Shown: positions 21,882 through 32,056 of the stretch, one piece after another | Layout of the letters: each line of letters opens with the position of its first letter | How positions within the stretch are numbered: the first letter of the stretch is position 1 | Source: Ampullaceana balthica | Lineage: Eukaryota > Mollusca > Gastropoda > Lymnaeidae | NCBI GenBank assembly: GCA_944989445.1 | Contig: CALYLW010000979.1 | Coordinates: 248,001-312,000 of the forward strand | Reading direction: 5' to 3' | Length of the DNA stretch: 64,000 nucleotides | Made by a program: the position numbers and the translations under genes | The notes under the pieces: model-generated | Seen by the model: the letters and a program-made list of their open reading frames with translations, nothing else | What the model was told of the DNA's origin: nothing | The model's database searches: none

Positions 21882-22135
21882 GGTTTGATTACTTTTGTTG
21901 AATTATGTCAGAAAAATGTTTACAACAAAAACTTTGAAAAGTTTCATTGGCTCAAAAACGTGTAATTGACAAATGCCTCAATGCGTTTTATTGTCGATCA
22001 TCAAAAAATTCTATCGGCTGATTGAAAAGATAGATTTTATGAATTAAAACGAATTAATTCTCTAAATTGATAATAAAGCCTAAGTAACGTGATTTGCCTG
22101 ATATTCTAATTAAGCTAGATATAAAGACGAAATCG

Positions 22136-22365
22136 CGTAAATGCAAAATAAGGATTCAGTTAAAACTGACTTGATATCAAATGACCAATGGCTTTGTGAG
22201 GACACAGAGATCAAATATCCAAATTAACGAAATGTACAAGAAAACAATTGTTACCGTTTCCGTCTTCATATCTAGCTGAAATATCATATAGAATAGGACT
22301 GTGATTTAGCTTTTAAATAACATACAAAATATACAAACAAATTGTGTAATGAAAATAATAAATGT
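22136..22365. other. Spacer between the inverted arms
   Basis: The end (about 22270-22365) resembles 5600-5685 and 44640-44700 and belongs to the hammerhead-bearing repeat. The rest is not recognised. Confidence 0.5.
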
Positions 22366-22435
22366 GGGCTTTATTATGTAACTTTAATAGAACAGTAAAC
22401 GTTTCGGCTAATGCCTTCATCACTGGCAATTAATA
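22366..22435 (-). ncRNA. Candidate hammerhead ribozyme core, copy 2 (core base changed)
   Basis: Almost identical to copy 1 over about 65 bp, but the minus strand has GTGATGA instead of CTGATGA (22423-22417): the first core base is substituted. Stem II (GGC-ATTA-GCC) and GAAA (22405-22402) are intact. A C-to-G change at this core position is expected to abolish cleavage, so this copy is probably dead. Confidence 0.45.
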
Positions 22436-23018
22436 AGGAAACATAGTAATTATATTTTAAAAACAAAAATGAAGAACTTAAATTCAAGTACGAAATAATT
22501 TTAATGAACCATATTCATTTTTTTAGTTTAAAACTGTGTACTATTTAGTCGATTTCTTTTTCTCCCCTTCCCCTCAGTCAATTATTGATGTTACAAACTC
22601 GACGTTCAGCTAGTTATAAATTACAAAATATATCCTGTGTCATTTTCGTTGCTGTTTTTCCTTTCTTTTAATTTTACATAACTATTTTATGAAATAGTAT
22701 GTCTTAAGAATTTAGATATAATTTTATTACTTAAATGTAAGTACATACTTTCTGTTAATTGTACTGATTTCGTCTTTATATCTAGCTTAATTAGAATATC
22801 AGGCAAATCACTTTACTTAGGCTTTATTATCAATTTAGTCAATTAATTCGTTTTAATTCATAAAATCTATCTTTTCAATCAGCCGATAGAATTTTTTGAG
22901 GATCGACAATAAAACGCATTGAGGCATTTGTCAGTTACACGTTTTTGAGCCAATGAAACTTTTCAAAGTTTTTGTTGTAAACATTTTTCTGACATAATTC
23001 AACAAAAGTAATCAAACC

Positions 23019-23085
23019 CAGAGGCGTCACTAGGGTTGGTGTCACCCGGGGCGGCCCGCCCCCCGCCCCCCTAGTGACGCAACTG
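23019..23085. mobile_element. hAT-type MITE, inverted copy inside block C'
   Basis: Same element as at 21811-21881, flanked by ATCAAACC on both sides (23011-23018 and 23086-23093). It differs mainly in the length of its G/C runs. Confidence 0.88.
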
Positions 23086-23262
23086 ATCAAACCAACTTTC
23101 TTCTCTTTCGCGTCGATAATGGTTTTACTTGTACCATGAAGTTGCTTATGTCAAATTGTTAGTTCTGCAATGTTACGACTAAATAACTCCGTAATGCCTT
23201 ACTGTATAATCTTAACAGATACCTCATGTAAGTTTTATTTCTTTGAAAATCGCAAAATTGTA

Positions 23263-24165
23263 AAATAGTTTCCTAAATCTTTTCAAGTAATTATCTTTCT
23301 TAAGCCTTCTTACTTCAGTGTGAAGTAAAAGAATTGTAAAATAGTTTCCGAAATCTTTTCAAGTAATTATCTTTCTTAAGCCTTCTTACTTCAGTGTGAA
23401 GTAAAAGAATTGTAAAATAGTTTCAGAAATCTTTTCAAGTAATTATCTTTCTTAAGCCGTCTTACTTCAGTGTGAAGTAAAAGAATTGTAAAATAGTTTC
23501 AGAAATCTTTTCAAGTAATTATCTTTCTTAAGCCGTCTTACTTCAGTGTGAAGTAAAAGAATTGTAAAATAGTTTCAGAAATCTTTTCAAGTAATTATCT
23601 TTCTTAAGCCGTCTTACTTCAGTGTGAAGTAAAAGAATTGTAAAATAGTTTCAGAAATCTTTTCAAGTAATTATCTTTCTTAAGCCGTCTTACTTCAGTG
23701 TGAAGTAAAAGAATTGTAAAATAGTTTCCGAAATCTTTTCAAGTAATTATCTTTCTTAAGCCGTCTTACTTCAGTGTGAAGTAAAAGAATTGTAAAATAG
23801 TTTCCGAAATCTTTTCAAGTAATTATCTTTCTTAAGCCGTCTTACTTCAGTGTGAAGTAAAAGAATTGTAAAATAGTTTCCGAAATCTTTTCAAGTAAGT
23901 ATCTTTCTTAAGCCGTCTTACTTCAGTGTGAAGTAAAAGAATTGTAAAATAGTTTCCGAAATCTTTTCAAGTAATTATCTTTCTTAAGCCGTCTTACTTC
24001 AGTGTGAAGTAAAAGAATTGTAAAATAGTTTCCGAAATCTTTTCAAGTAATTATCTTTCTTAAGCCGTCTTACTTCAGTGTGAAGTAAAAGAATTGTAAA
24101 ATAGTTTCCGAAATCTTTTCAAGTAATTATCTTTCTTAAGCCGTCTTACTTCAGTGTGAAGTAAG
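23263..24165 (-). repeat. 76-bp satellite x 12 derived from hAT transposase
   Basis: Twelve tandem units of TTTCAAGTAATTATCTTTCT, TAAGCC(G/T)TCTTACTTCAG and so on. The array runs straight into the transposase fragment at 24166 without a break in homology, which shows amplification in place. Since 76 is not a multiple of three, the frame rotates and no long protein results. Confidence 0.93.
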
Positions 24166-24420
24166 AGTCTCAAATAGCCGGCATTTTGTTCTTCACAAAT
24201 TACTTTGAAGAGACCTTTAAATTTGGAATTAGCTTTAATAAAGTTAATACAATTTATAAATGAATTTAGCACTTTATTTAAGAAAAGGCAAAATGGTTTA
24301 GCCAAGTTTCCTTTATGAATAACACAATGCACAAGAAACATTTCTGGAATTTTATCTTCCATCAATTTTAAGCTGCCATTTTCTTGCCCATAAAATTATG
24401 AGTCCCATCCTCACCACAAG
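24075..24420 (-). pseudogene. hAT transposase fragment (ZBED/SCAND3-like)
   Basis: The minus-strand frame reads MEDKIPEMFLVHCVIHKGNL, then LNSFINCINFIKANSKFKGL, FKVICEEQ and LLLHTEVRRLKK. H-C-IHR/K, the VNFIKS-like helix, the CEE motif and LLxHTEVRWL are hallmarks of the hAT RNase-H-fold transposase seen in ZBED5/SCAND3-type genes. Upstream, after a frameshift near 24370, CGEDGTHNFMGKK corresponds to the 'DGA-xMxGK' segment holding a catalytic Asp. The tryptophan usual after TEVR is arginine here. It lacks the N-terminal zinc finger and the C-terminal dimerisation region and is broken. Confidence 0.85.
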
Positions 24421-24721
24421 ATTTATATTGGTATAATCTTGATATCTAATTATTTTTAAGACTATTATTTATATCTTTGGCGGTAGTTATGCTTCCTAAT
24501 GATTTAAAGAACGACATTTTTTTAAAAAATGCCCTCTATCGATATATGTTATTGAGTAGCATAGCTTGCATGTATTTGTCATCTGTTCCCAGAACACGTT
24601 TAATAACTACATGTACTGATATTCATGGTTTGATTAAATATATTTTAACGATATATCGAAGAGTGAGAAAATTTGATAAATAGCCTGATAATAATGTCCA
24701 CATAACAAGAAAGTGTGATTT
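24421..24721. other. Spacer, no gene recognised
   Basis: Nothing recognised. Confidence 0.45.
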
Positions 24722-25012
24722 AATTATTAAACCATGAAACTCTAGGAGGTATAAGAACTAAGTGTGAAGTACATCTTGTAATACTAAATAAGGCAATTAA
24801 TTCTAACTTGGAAATATTACTCAACTTGTTTGGAATTCTGGAATAATATTCTGGAATTCGGGCGCGGCATGGGTTGCCTGAACAAACCAGGAAAAGCAAC
24901 ACACTACCAACATTCAAAACTCTAATTATAATGCAAGACTAGATATAAAAGATGTATGAGCTTAGGACGCAATAATATTCTGTATAGAAGTAGTGTAATG
25001 GTGCGTCTGTAA
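24722..25012 (+). mobile_element. LINE-A copy, degenerate 3' fragment
   Basis: Shares CTAGGAGGTATAAGAACTAA (aligning to the LEDRRTK codons), GGAATTCGGGCG, TGGGTTGCCTGAA, CAACATTCAAAACTCTAAT and TAGGACGCAATAAT with LINE-A in reverse. It has an internal deletion and many substitutions. Confidence 0.82.
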
Positions 25013-25021
25013 TGTATAACA

Positions 25022-25299
25022 TAATATAATATATATATCAACCCCCAATGTGGCGTGAGAAACCGCACTCTGGTGCAGAGGCAAACATTTCAGTATTCCA
25101 CCATAATTTTAAGAGAGACATTCTTCCGTACATACTAAAACTAATCTCAATAAAGTACTGGAAAAGTTATACGCATGGAAACAATATTCGGCCTGACTTA
25201 TTGCAGTAGACATAGGACACGGATGGTATGCTGATGGTAGGCATAGGGCAATAATGCCAACATGACAAGAAAGTGTGATGGTATGCCGATGGTAGGGAT
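25022..25299. other. Spacer with a small duplicated phrase
   Basis: GATGGTATGC(T/C)GATGGTAGG occurs twice (about 25222 and 25277). Otherwise nothing recognised. Confidence 0.4.
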
Positions 25300-25302
25300 C
25301 TA

Positions 25303-25925
25303 TAATAATAAAAGTCAATTTTCTGTCCGTTCTGTCCGGTCCTCGATAGCAGTTGGTCCCTCAAACTCCTAAAGACTCCTACAGCCAATCACTAGCGGAT
25401 AAAAAAATTTTTTTTAGTCATATTAAATCGAAGTACTTGAACTTATAAGTTTTAAATTATTTTCTTCTTTTTAGTCCACATATAACAACGTGGTTTTTAA
25501 AAATCATTTTTTTACCTTTATTGCAGTATTTTTGTCATCATTCAGTACTGTGTTCCCATCTTGAAGTGTGCCACTCCTGCTATCAAAATTTCAGATCGAT
25601 CGAATGTAACGTAATTAAATTAATTAATTTTTAGTTTATCTCTATGTATCTCTATGTAACATGTACATTTTTTGTGCTAGACTAACACGCGGTGCGTATT
25701 ATATTGAACAACCTTTTTAATATTTTCCTGTCACGCGGTGCGGTGCGTATTATATTGAACATACTTTTTAAAAATATATTCTCGATCTGTAAATGTTTAT
25801 GCTAGTCTGTCGCACGGTGCGTATTATTTTGAACATAATCAATACTTTTAGTTGTGTCTCATACATATGGCATTTAAGTCAAATACGTTGTTTTTACGGG
25901 TTGTTTTTACTGTTCATTGTCGGCT
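25303..25925 (+). mobile_element. Repeat family X, plus-strand copy (Helitron-like 5' end)
   Basis: Starts TCTATAATAATAAAAG then TTCTGTCCGTTCTGTCC. Later come TTTCAGATCGATCGAATGTA, three copies of GCGGTGCGTATTAT(A/T)TTGAAC (about 25690-25835), and TTGTTTTTACGGGTTG at the end. Related copies are at 30540-30965 (inverted), 30966-31500 and 39912-40250. The TC start and ATA-rich lead suggest a Helitron-type element, but no CTAG hairpin end was found. Confidence 0.65.
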
Positions 25926-26050
25926 TAATAAAGAACTGCTGTCTATGGATGTATTAATTACATTCAATAGCTAATTACTGTAAACTCTTAATAAAGAACT
26001 GCTGTCTATGGATGTATTAATTACATTCAATAGTTAATTACTGTAAACTC
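25925..26050 (+). repeat. Tandem duplication, about 63 bp x 2
   Basis: CTTAATAAAGAACTGCTGTC through TTAATTACTGTAAACTC is present twice with a single C/T difference. Confidence 0.93.
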
Positions 26051-26081
26051 TTTTAACATTGACCCCGGAAGTCCGGGCAGA

Positions 26082-26270
26082 GGCGTAACTAGGACATTTT
26101 TCTCCCGGACGATAAACTATAAAATTCGCCCCTCTCAGTTTATTTTATCGTACATTTGTTCACTTATTTTAACGTGACGCCGTATGCCTCATTTTGTACC
26201 CTTGTACCGTGTCGTCCGGAGACATAAGTATCCCTCCCCCCCCCTTGTTACGCCACCTTAGTTCCAGGGG
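26082..26270. mobile_element. Possible hAT-type MITE
   Basis: CAGAGGCGTAACTAGG at the left and CCTTGTTACGCCACC at the right form imperfect inverted ends like those of the 71-bp MITE. I could not find a matching target duplication. Confidence 0.45.
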
Positions 26271-27363
26271 CGCATATTAGCGCTCCTATTTCTTTAACAT
26301 TGGGGTGACATTTTCGACAAACTGCAAATGTTGTGTTGAAAAAGGCGGGAATAAACCAACGCAATCTCTTTGTAAACTACGTATGGCACTATTACCCACA
26401 TACCTACGTGACTGTGAAGTCTTCCTCCATGAGATGTCTTGCTCTACAAAAATTTTGTATAATCTCAGCCGCACTAACCAAACATTTTTGGAACTAAAGA
26501 AAATTGATTTTGAAAACCAACAAGCAAAAGTGATAGTTGTTTTTGTTTTCTATTTGTTTTGCTACAAAGCTTTTAGTTCAATCATTTCTGACCCCCTTTA
26601 CACTTGATTTTAATCAACATTATCTTTTACTGGAATTGAAGATTTTAAGATCTGATAAAAAAGAATGTGACCGCTGATTTTTCCTACATTTTTTCTTCCA
26701 TTTGTCAAGTTTTCAATCCAGATTCGTTTAATAATTTTGTTTTTATCATCTTTTATTATGAAAAGCTTGAATGGACAAGTTTTCAATGCTCTATGACGCA
26801 CTGATCAATAGATAAACATTCTCTATTTTTATATTATCTCTCCAACAGCTCACCTATGACGTGAATACATTCTGACCACAAAAAGACATAAAAAAGCTGA
26901 CAATAATGACATCATTATTTGTATTTTTAAAGCATTGGAACTTATGTAAAGCCTTATTTATTAATTTTTTTAATTGAGTATAAAAAAAACAACACCCATC
27001 AAGAAAATTTTCTTCAATTATTTCTAACAAATAGAGACTTTGACAAAGACCATGAGACTGACCACTTGACTGCTGTTCTGTATGGAAACAAGAGTTTGAG
27101 GGCCGGGTGCTGAATGCGAACAGAAGCGTGGTTCAATGGCCGAGCTGAGAATTCACCACATGTCCAGTTCTAAACCCCATTATCCACAAGATGACCCCCA
27201 AAACAGGAACACGATATAATCTTTCATCAGCTTACAGGACACACTCAACTTGATTATTATTGCAAACCTTATCGCATAACACCATACAAAACACCGATGT
27301 ACCGTCTCTGCTAATATGTATCAACTTAGACTCCATAGCATTTGGGCACTTTGCCTAAACTAC
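26271..27363. other. Spacer containing one copy of a dispersed direct repeat
   Basis: At 26772-26875 lies a block (TTTTCAAT, TATGACGCACT, ATCAATAGAT, CTCACCTATGACGTGA) repeated at 28158-28264. No gene recognised. 27112-27170 has weak tRNA-like box sequences. Confidence 0.5.
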
Positions 27364-27722
27364 ATCAACACCACAATTACTTCATGTCATCAACACCACC
27401 ACTACACCATGTCATCAACACCACCACTACACCATGTCATCAACACCACAATTACATCATGTCATCAACACCATCACTACACCATGTCATCAACACCACA
27501 ATTACATCATGTCATCAACACCACCACTACACCATGTCATCAACACCACAATTACATCATGTCATCAACACCATCACTACACCATGTCATCAACACCACA
27601 ATTACATCATGTCATCAACACCACCACTACACCATGTCATCAACACCACAATTACATCATGTCATCAACACCACCACTACACCATGTCATCAACACCACC
27701 ACTACACCATGTCATCAACACC
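27364..27722 (+). repeat. 25-bp minisatellite, about 14 copies
   Basis: The unit CATGTCATCAACACCACNAN plus TACAC/TACAT alternates between two variants. Three units equal 75 bp, so all forward frames stay open with Ser/Thr/His-rich translations. Confidence 0.96.
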
Positions 27723-27854
27723 ATGCCCCACCGCGTCAACAAAACTACGTCATCATGACGTCATCGCCACACTGCGTCCAGATCACGTCAACATGACCAC
27801 TGCACCACGGACAAAACACTTCAAAACTACGTCAACATCTCTTGAAAACTTCCT

Positions 27855-27935
27855 AAAACAACAACAACAACACTGCCATGTCCCCACAACAACACTGCCA
27901 TGTCCCCACAACAACAACACTGCCATGTCCCCACA
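27855..27935 (+). repeat. Short ACTGCCATGTCCCC repeat
   Basis: Three copies of CACTGCCATGTCCCCACA are separated by CAA runs. Confidence 0.85.
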
Positions 27936-28157
27936 CGTTAGTTCCGTTTCTCAAATGTGGGAAAACTTGGGCCCAGTATCTCAGATGGTCGTTGAACTTA
28001 TTCATGTTTATCAACTTTCAGAACACAGAAGCAATTTAATGAATATTTGATCTGCATTTAATTTAGCGGGCCTAGGAGATCGATAGTCAAGACAATTACA
28101 AGACCTTGTGACGTCATAGGCATGCATGAAAGGCTCGAATGGAATAAATAAAAAGAA

Positions 28158-28264
28158 AAGGTTTTCAATTCTGTATGACGCACTAATCAATAGATACACA
28201 CTCTCTATCTTTCTATTATCTCTCCCAACAGAAGAGCTCACCTATGACGTGAGGACATTCTGTT
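28158..28264 (+). repeat. Dispersed direct repeat, copy 2
   Basis: Matches 26772-26875 and sits directly before the 20-bp array. Confidence 0.8.
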
Positions 28265-28266
28265 GG

Positions 28267-28366
28267 CGTAGACACGGCGGTTCTGTCGTAGACATGGCGG
28301 TTCTGTCGTAGACACGGCGGTTCTGTCGTAGACACGGCGGTTCTGTCGTAGACACGGCGGTTCTAC
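28267..28366 (+). repeat. 20-bp minisatellite x 5
   Basis: GTAGACACGGCGGTTCTGTC repeated, with one ACATGG variant. Confidence 0.95.
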
Positions 28367-28906
28367 GGCAGTTGACTCACGTGATCAGAGACTGAGTTCA
28401 CTCAATATGTGTGTGCAGTGTGAGGGCTGCTATGTGTGGTATAGTCAAGTTAGATTTCTGTGTAAGAAATTACAAGAATTATGCTGGAACATGTCTATAG
28501 GGACCCACTGGGGGGGGATAAGATAAACCAAATGTCGTATGTGTTGGGAAATCATAAAAATCAATTTAAAAAAGAGATCAAAGTCGATAGCGATAGCAAG
28601 AAAACGTTTTTTAAAGGACGGCATATTTATATATATATACCGTATATCAATTTTTCCTAGCGTAATGGACAAGTAAGCTTTTTTGTTGTTATTATTTTTA
28701 TTTTCCACCTTGAAGTGTTTTTCCAAGTCAGCTAGGGGCCAAACAAGGTGAAGCAACATGCTGCATTACTCAAGATCTCAAGAGAAGAGTTGGAGACCGC
28801 CAAGACACGCCTCTGCAAACGAAAGACAACCTGGACACCCGGAGAGTGCACGCTAATTTACCGGTACTATATAATGATAAATAGATGGAGTAGGTTTCCA
28901 AAGGAA
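28367..28906. other. Spacer, no gene recognised
   Basis: A 213-codon open frame begins at 28748 but is mostly the minisatellite that follows. Its unique first 50 codons show no known domain. Confidence 0.45.
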
Positions 28907-29388
28907 CTAGCCAGGGCTGCCCACCGGATGGCGCCAGTTGTCAAGGTACTAGCCAGGGCTGCCCACCGGATGGCGCCAGTTGACAAGGTACTAGCTAGGG
29001 CTGACCCTCAGATCACGCCAGTTGTCAAGGTACTAGCCAGGGCTGACCCTCAGATTGCGCCAGTTGACAAGGTACTAGCTAGGGCTGCCCACCGGATTGC
29101 GCCAGTTGACAAGGTACTAGCTAGGGCTGACCCTCAGATCGCGCCAGTTGTCAAGGTACTACTTAGGGCTGACCCTCAGATCGCGCCAGTTGTCAAGGTA
29201 CTAGCTAGGGCTGACCCTCAGATTGCGCCAGTTGACAAGGTACTAGCTAGGGCTGACCCTCAGATCGCGCCAGTTGACAAGGTACTAGCCAGGGCTGACC
29301 CTCAGATCGCGCCAGTTGACAAGGTACTAGCTAGGGCTGACCCTCAGATCGCGCCAGTTGACAAGGTACTAGCCAGGGCTGCCCGCTA
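28907..29388 (+). repeat. 42-bp minisatellite, about 11-12 copies
   Basis: The unit contains GTACTAGC(C/T)AGGGCTG, CC(C/T)CAGATCGCGCCAG and TTG(A/T)CAAG. It encodes a 14-residue repeat (VLARADPQIAPVDK) because 42 is a multiple of three. Degenerate units continue to about 29540. Confidence 0.95.
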
Positions 29389-29575
29389 GATAAGCAGGTT
29401 GCCAAAGTACTAGGTAAAATATTTCCTGAAGTAATTTTGAGTATGAACTCTTCCCAAAGTACTAGCCACGGCTGTCCGATAGATGTAGCAGGTTGCCAAT
29501 GTACCAGCCAGAGCTGCCCAACGTACTAGCCGGGGCTTTGAATAAGTTATCAAAGCCTGCAGGTATATGGTAGTT

Positions 29576-30316
29576 CAGGGGTGTTTAAACATTTTTCAAA
29601 GAGGGTCGCATTCTATGAAGTAAAAATACGTGCGTAATAACATAAAAAATTGACATACGTCGAGACGAATTACAGCTTTTAATTAAATAATAGTTTCTTG
29701 CATTTACTTTGTAAGAGTAATAGTTGTGGAAAAAAAAACTACTGTTGCGAATATCGATATAAATGTACTATCAATATCTCAATTCATCAACAGAAATGAC
29801 TACAGTTGGATAAATAATGACCACATTGTAGAATAAAGCTTTTTTTTTACTACTGCGTACCTTAAAACTTAAAATAAATTAAATATTTTTTAAATATGAC
29901 TAGAACTGACATCGTTGTGTCAAAAATTGTGATTTAAAATCTTTCTTAAAATTCTAAGTACACAGACGACACATTCTTTTCCTTTTCCGAGCTGGCAAAA
30001 ATAAGCAATATTGCATCCTCGAATTTAGCCATCGGACGTCATGCATTGCGTACACATAACATCACATAACTTTATCGGACATTTGTAATCAATATCCACG
30101 TTGTTCCCATAGAACATCATCGATTTGTGCTATCATTTGACGTCACCGTATTTAGTACTTAACACGGCACACATGTTTGGCTTCCGTATAAATATAACGT
30201 AGACATTGCAGAAACAAATCCACAGATCAATGATTATTTAAGATGAAGCAGCGGGCCAGTTAAAACTTACGCGTGGCCCATATTTGAGCCACGGGCCGAA
30301 CTGTAGACAACCCCGG
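29576..30316. mobile_element. Non-autonomous hAT element, 741 bp, with 8-bp target duplication
   Basis: Perfect TGGTAGTT flanks at 29568-29575 and 30317-30324. Ends are CAGGGGTGTTTAAAC at the left and GTAGACAACCCCGG at the right (imperfect inverted repeats). Subterminal GGGTCGCATT and GCGGGCCAGTT / GCCACGGGCCGAA are the usual hAT-type phrases. No transposase. Confidence 0.85.
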
Positions 30317-30539
30317 TGGTAGTTTGTTGGGTAAGGATGATGTCTAAATACTCATTCAGGATCGTTTACAATATATTTGCCCAAAATGAGACAAAAAGAA
30401 ATAGGATTCGTGAAATAATTTTAGTTACCGGTATTTCCTATTTTATCAAGGAATCAATTAGAGAATGAAAGCTTCAAGCTAGAAATAACTTCAAAAAGTG
30501 AGATTTATTTTTAAAAATATAAATGGCTATGATGTAAAA
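30317..30539. other. Spacer, no gene recognised
   Basis: Nothing recognised. Confidence 0.4.
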
Positions 30540-30965
30540 TTTATAGTCTAAAATTAAACAACCCGTAAAAACAAAGTTTTTGACTGTAAATCCCTTATAT
30601 ATATTTGAGGGATAAATAAAAGTATTGTTTATGTTCAATATAATACGCACCGCGCGACAGACTAGCATAAACATTTACAGATCGGGAAAATATTACTATA
30701 GTATGTTCAATATAGTACGCACCGCACCGCGCGACAGGAAAATATTTAAAATGTATGTTCAATATAATACGCACCGCGCGACATGCTAGCACAAACATGT
30801 ACATGCTACATAGAGATACATAGAGATAATCTAAAAAAAATTTCATTTATCTACAGTACATTCGATCAATCTGAAATTTTGATAGAATGCATTGTTAGGT
30901 GACAAAGGTTTATGTGCAAAATTTCAGCTCGATAGAATCACGGGAAGTGGGTCATTTTTAAATCC
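30540..30965 (-). mobile_element. Repeat family X, minus-strand copy
   Basis: Inverse of 25560-25925: AACCCGTAAAAACAAAG at the left, three TTCAATATA(A/G)TACGCACC boxes (about 30635, 30706, 30760), then TAGAGATACATAGAGATAAT and TCGATCAATCTGAAATTTTG. Confidence 0.8.
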
Positions 30966-31500
30966 CTTATATTAACTTCACGGCCGTCTCTGTCTCTCTG
31001 TCGTTCTGTCGTCATCTCTCTCTGTCTGTCTTGGGCGGGCAGAAAAACGAAAGTCAAAAATGACCCAATTCCCGTGATCCGATCGAGCTGAAATTTGGCA
31101 CACGGACTTGTCTCACCTAACAATGCATCGTATCAAAACTTCAGATCGATCGAAAGTACCGTAATTAAATTAATGCATTTTTAGTTTATCCTTATATAAC
31201 ATATGTAATTCAAATTCACTGTTTGTTATTGTTGTTTTTTTCCACGTGAGAGTTTGAGTTGACGCGACCCATCGAAGTACCGGCGTTCTTTTGTTTACAT
31301 TTTACGTGTCACGCTGAGCTCGGTCAAGCGATCGGTGACCAGACTTTTCCCCTCTCCAGGGTTATGAAGCAAAGTTGAGTTAAAACAGATTCAGTCTGTA
31401 AATGTTTGTCGCGTTTGAAAATAATCAATACTGTTAGTTATGTCTCATATATAAGGGATTTATAGTCAAAAGCTTTGTTTTTACGGGTTTGTTTTATTTA
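30966..31500 (+). mobile_element. Repeat family X, plus-strand copy, head to head with the previous one
   Basis: Begins with GTCTCTGTCTCTCTGTCG and GGGCGGGCAGAAAAACGAAAG, then CCGTGATCCGATCGAGCTGA, AACAATGCATCGTATCAAAA and ATAAGGGATTTATAGTCAAA. It lacks the triple boxes of the other copies. Confidence 0.7.
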
Positions 31501-31637
31501 CTTTTGTCTTTCCGCGGGCGGGCGGGACCACGAAAGACAGATATATATATATTCATTATAAAAAGAATTCATTATAAAAAGATATTTATTTCATGAAGTT
31601 AAAAACCTACAAAGTTATTAAAATGACATATTAATTA

Positions 31638-32056
31638 GGGACCGTCCGCTAATGACGTCACGCGATTTTGGCCAATTTTTTACCCCCTCCCCCTCGTCAC
31701 ACTTTTGTCACAAAAAGTTAGCCCCCCCCCTTTTCCAATATGCCGTTAAAAAGCTTTGCCCGCCCCCCCACCATAAAAGCCGTATTTCCTATTTGACAAT
31801 TGCCATGTTTCAAAACGCTTTATTGTCATCTAAGTATGTATTTAGTGTAAGGCTGCACTCTAATATCGCAAAACGCGTGATGCCATGTAAAACGTCATTA
31901 AATAAATTGTAAACAATCACATATTAAAGTGAAACTTTTATTCAAAATTGCGCGTTTTTATGTGATGTCACACTTCCTAAACACCCCTCTCCCCCCTCGT
32001 CACCAATAATAGGCCCTCCCTCGCTTAGGTGCGTGACGTCATTTATGGACGGCCCC
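31638..32056. mobile_element. Harbinger-like MITE, 419 bp
   Basis: Left end GGGACCGTCC, right end GGACGGCCCC, flanked by TTA on both sides (31635-31637 and 32057-32059). The inside carries C-rich runs and GTCAC/GTGACGTCA phrases. A 3-bp TWA duplication and GGG-CCGT ends suit PIF/Harbinger. Confidence 0.75.

Larger units (their letters stand above)
21118..22135 (+). repeat. Left arm of a rearranged inverted duplication (blocks A-B-C)
   Basis: Block A (21118-21432), block B (three 76-bp units, 21433-21650) and block C (21651-22135) all recur inverted at 22450-24165, but there the order read in the same sense is B-C-A. Both copies of C carry the same tiny hAT-type insertion, so the duplication is younger than that insertion. 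Confidence 0.9.
22450..24165 (-). repeat. Right arm of the inverted duplication (A'-C'-B')
   Basis: Block A' spans about 22450-22772, C' about 22773-23262 and B' (12 units) about 23263-24165, all inverted relative to 21118-22135. A' joins C' at GTACTGAT|TTCGTC (about 22765-22778), where the left arm has GTACTGAT followed by GAAGGC. Confidence 0.9.

Noticed and set aside
26286..26801. Small open frames on both strands near 26300-26800
   Set aside because: No domain, no codon bias and no repeat or gene context to support them.
27112..27170. tRNA-like boxes (TGGTTCAATGG, AGTTCTAAACCCC)
   Set aside because: Spacing is plausible but stems do not pair convincingly and no second copy was seen.
28748..29389. 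213-codon open frame
   Set aside because: Over three quarters is the 42-bp minisatellite and the unique N-terminal part has no recognisable domain.
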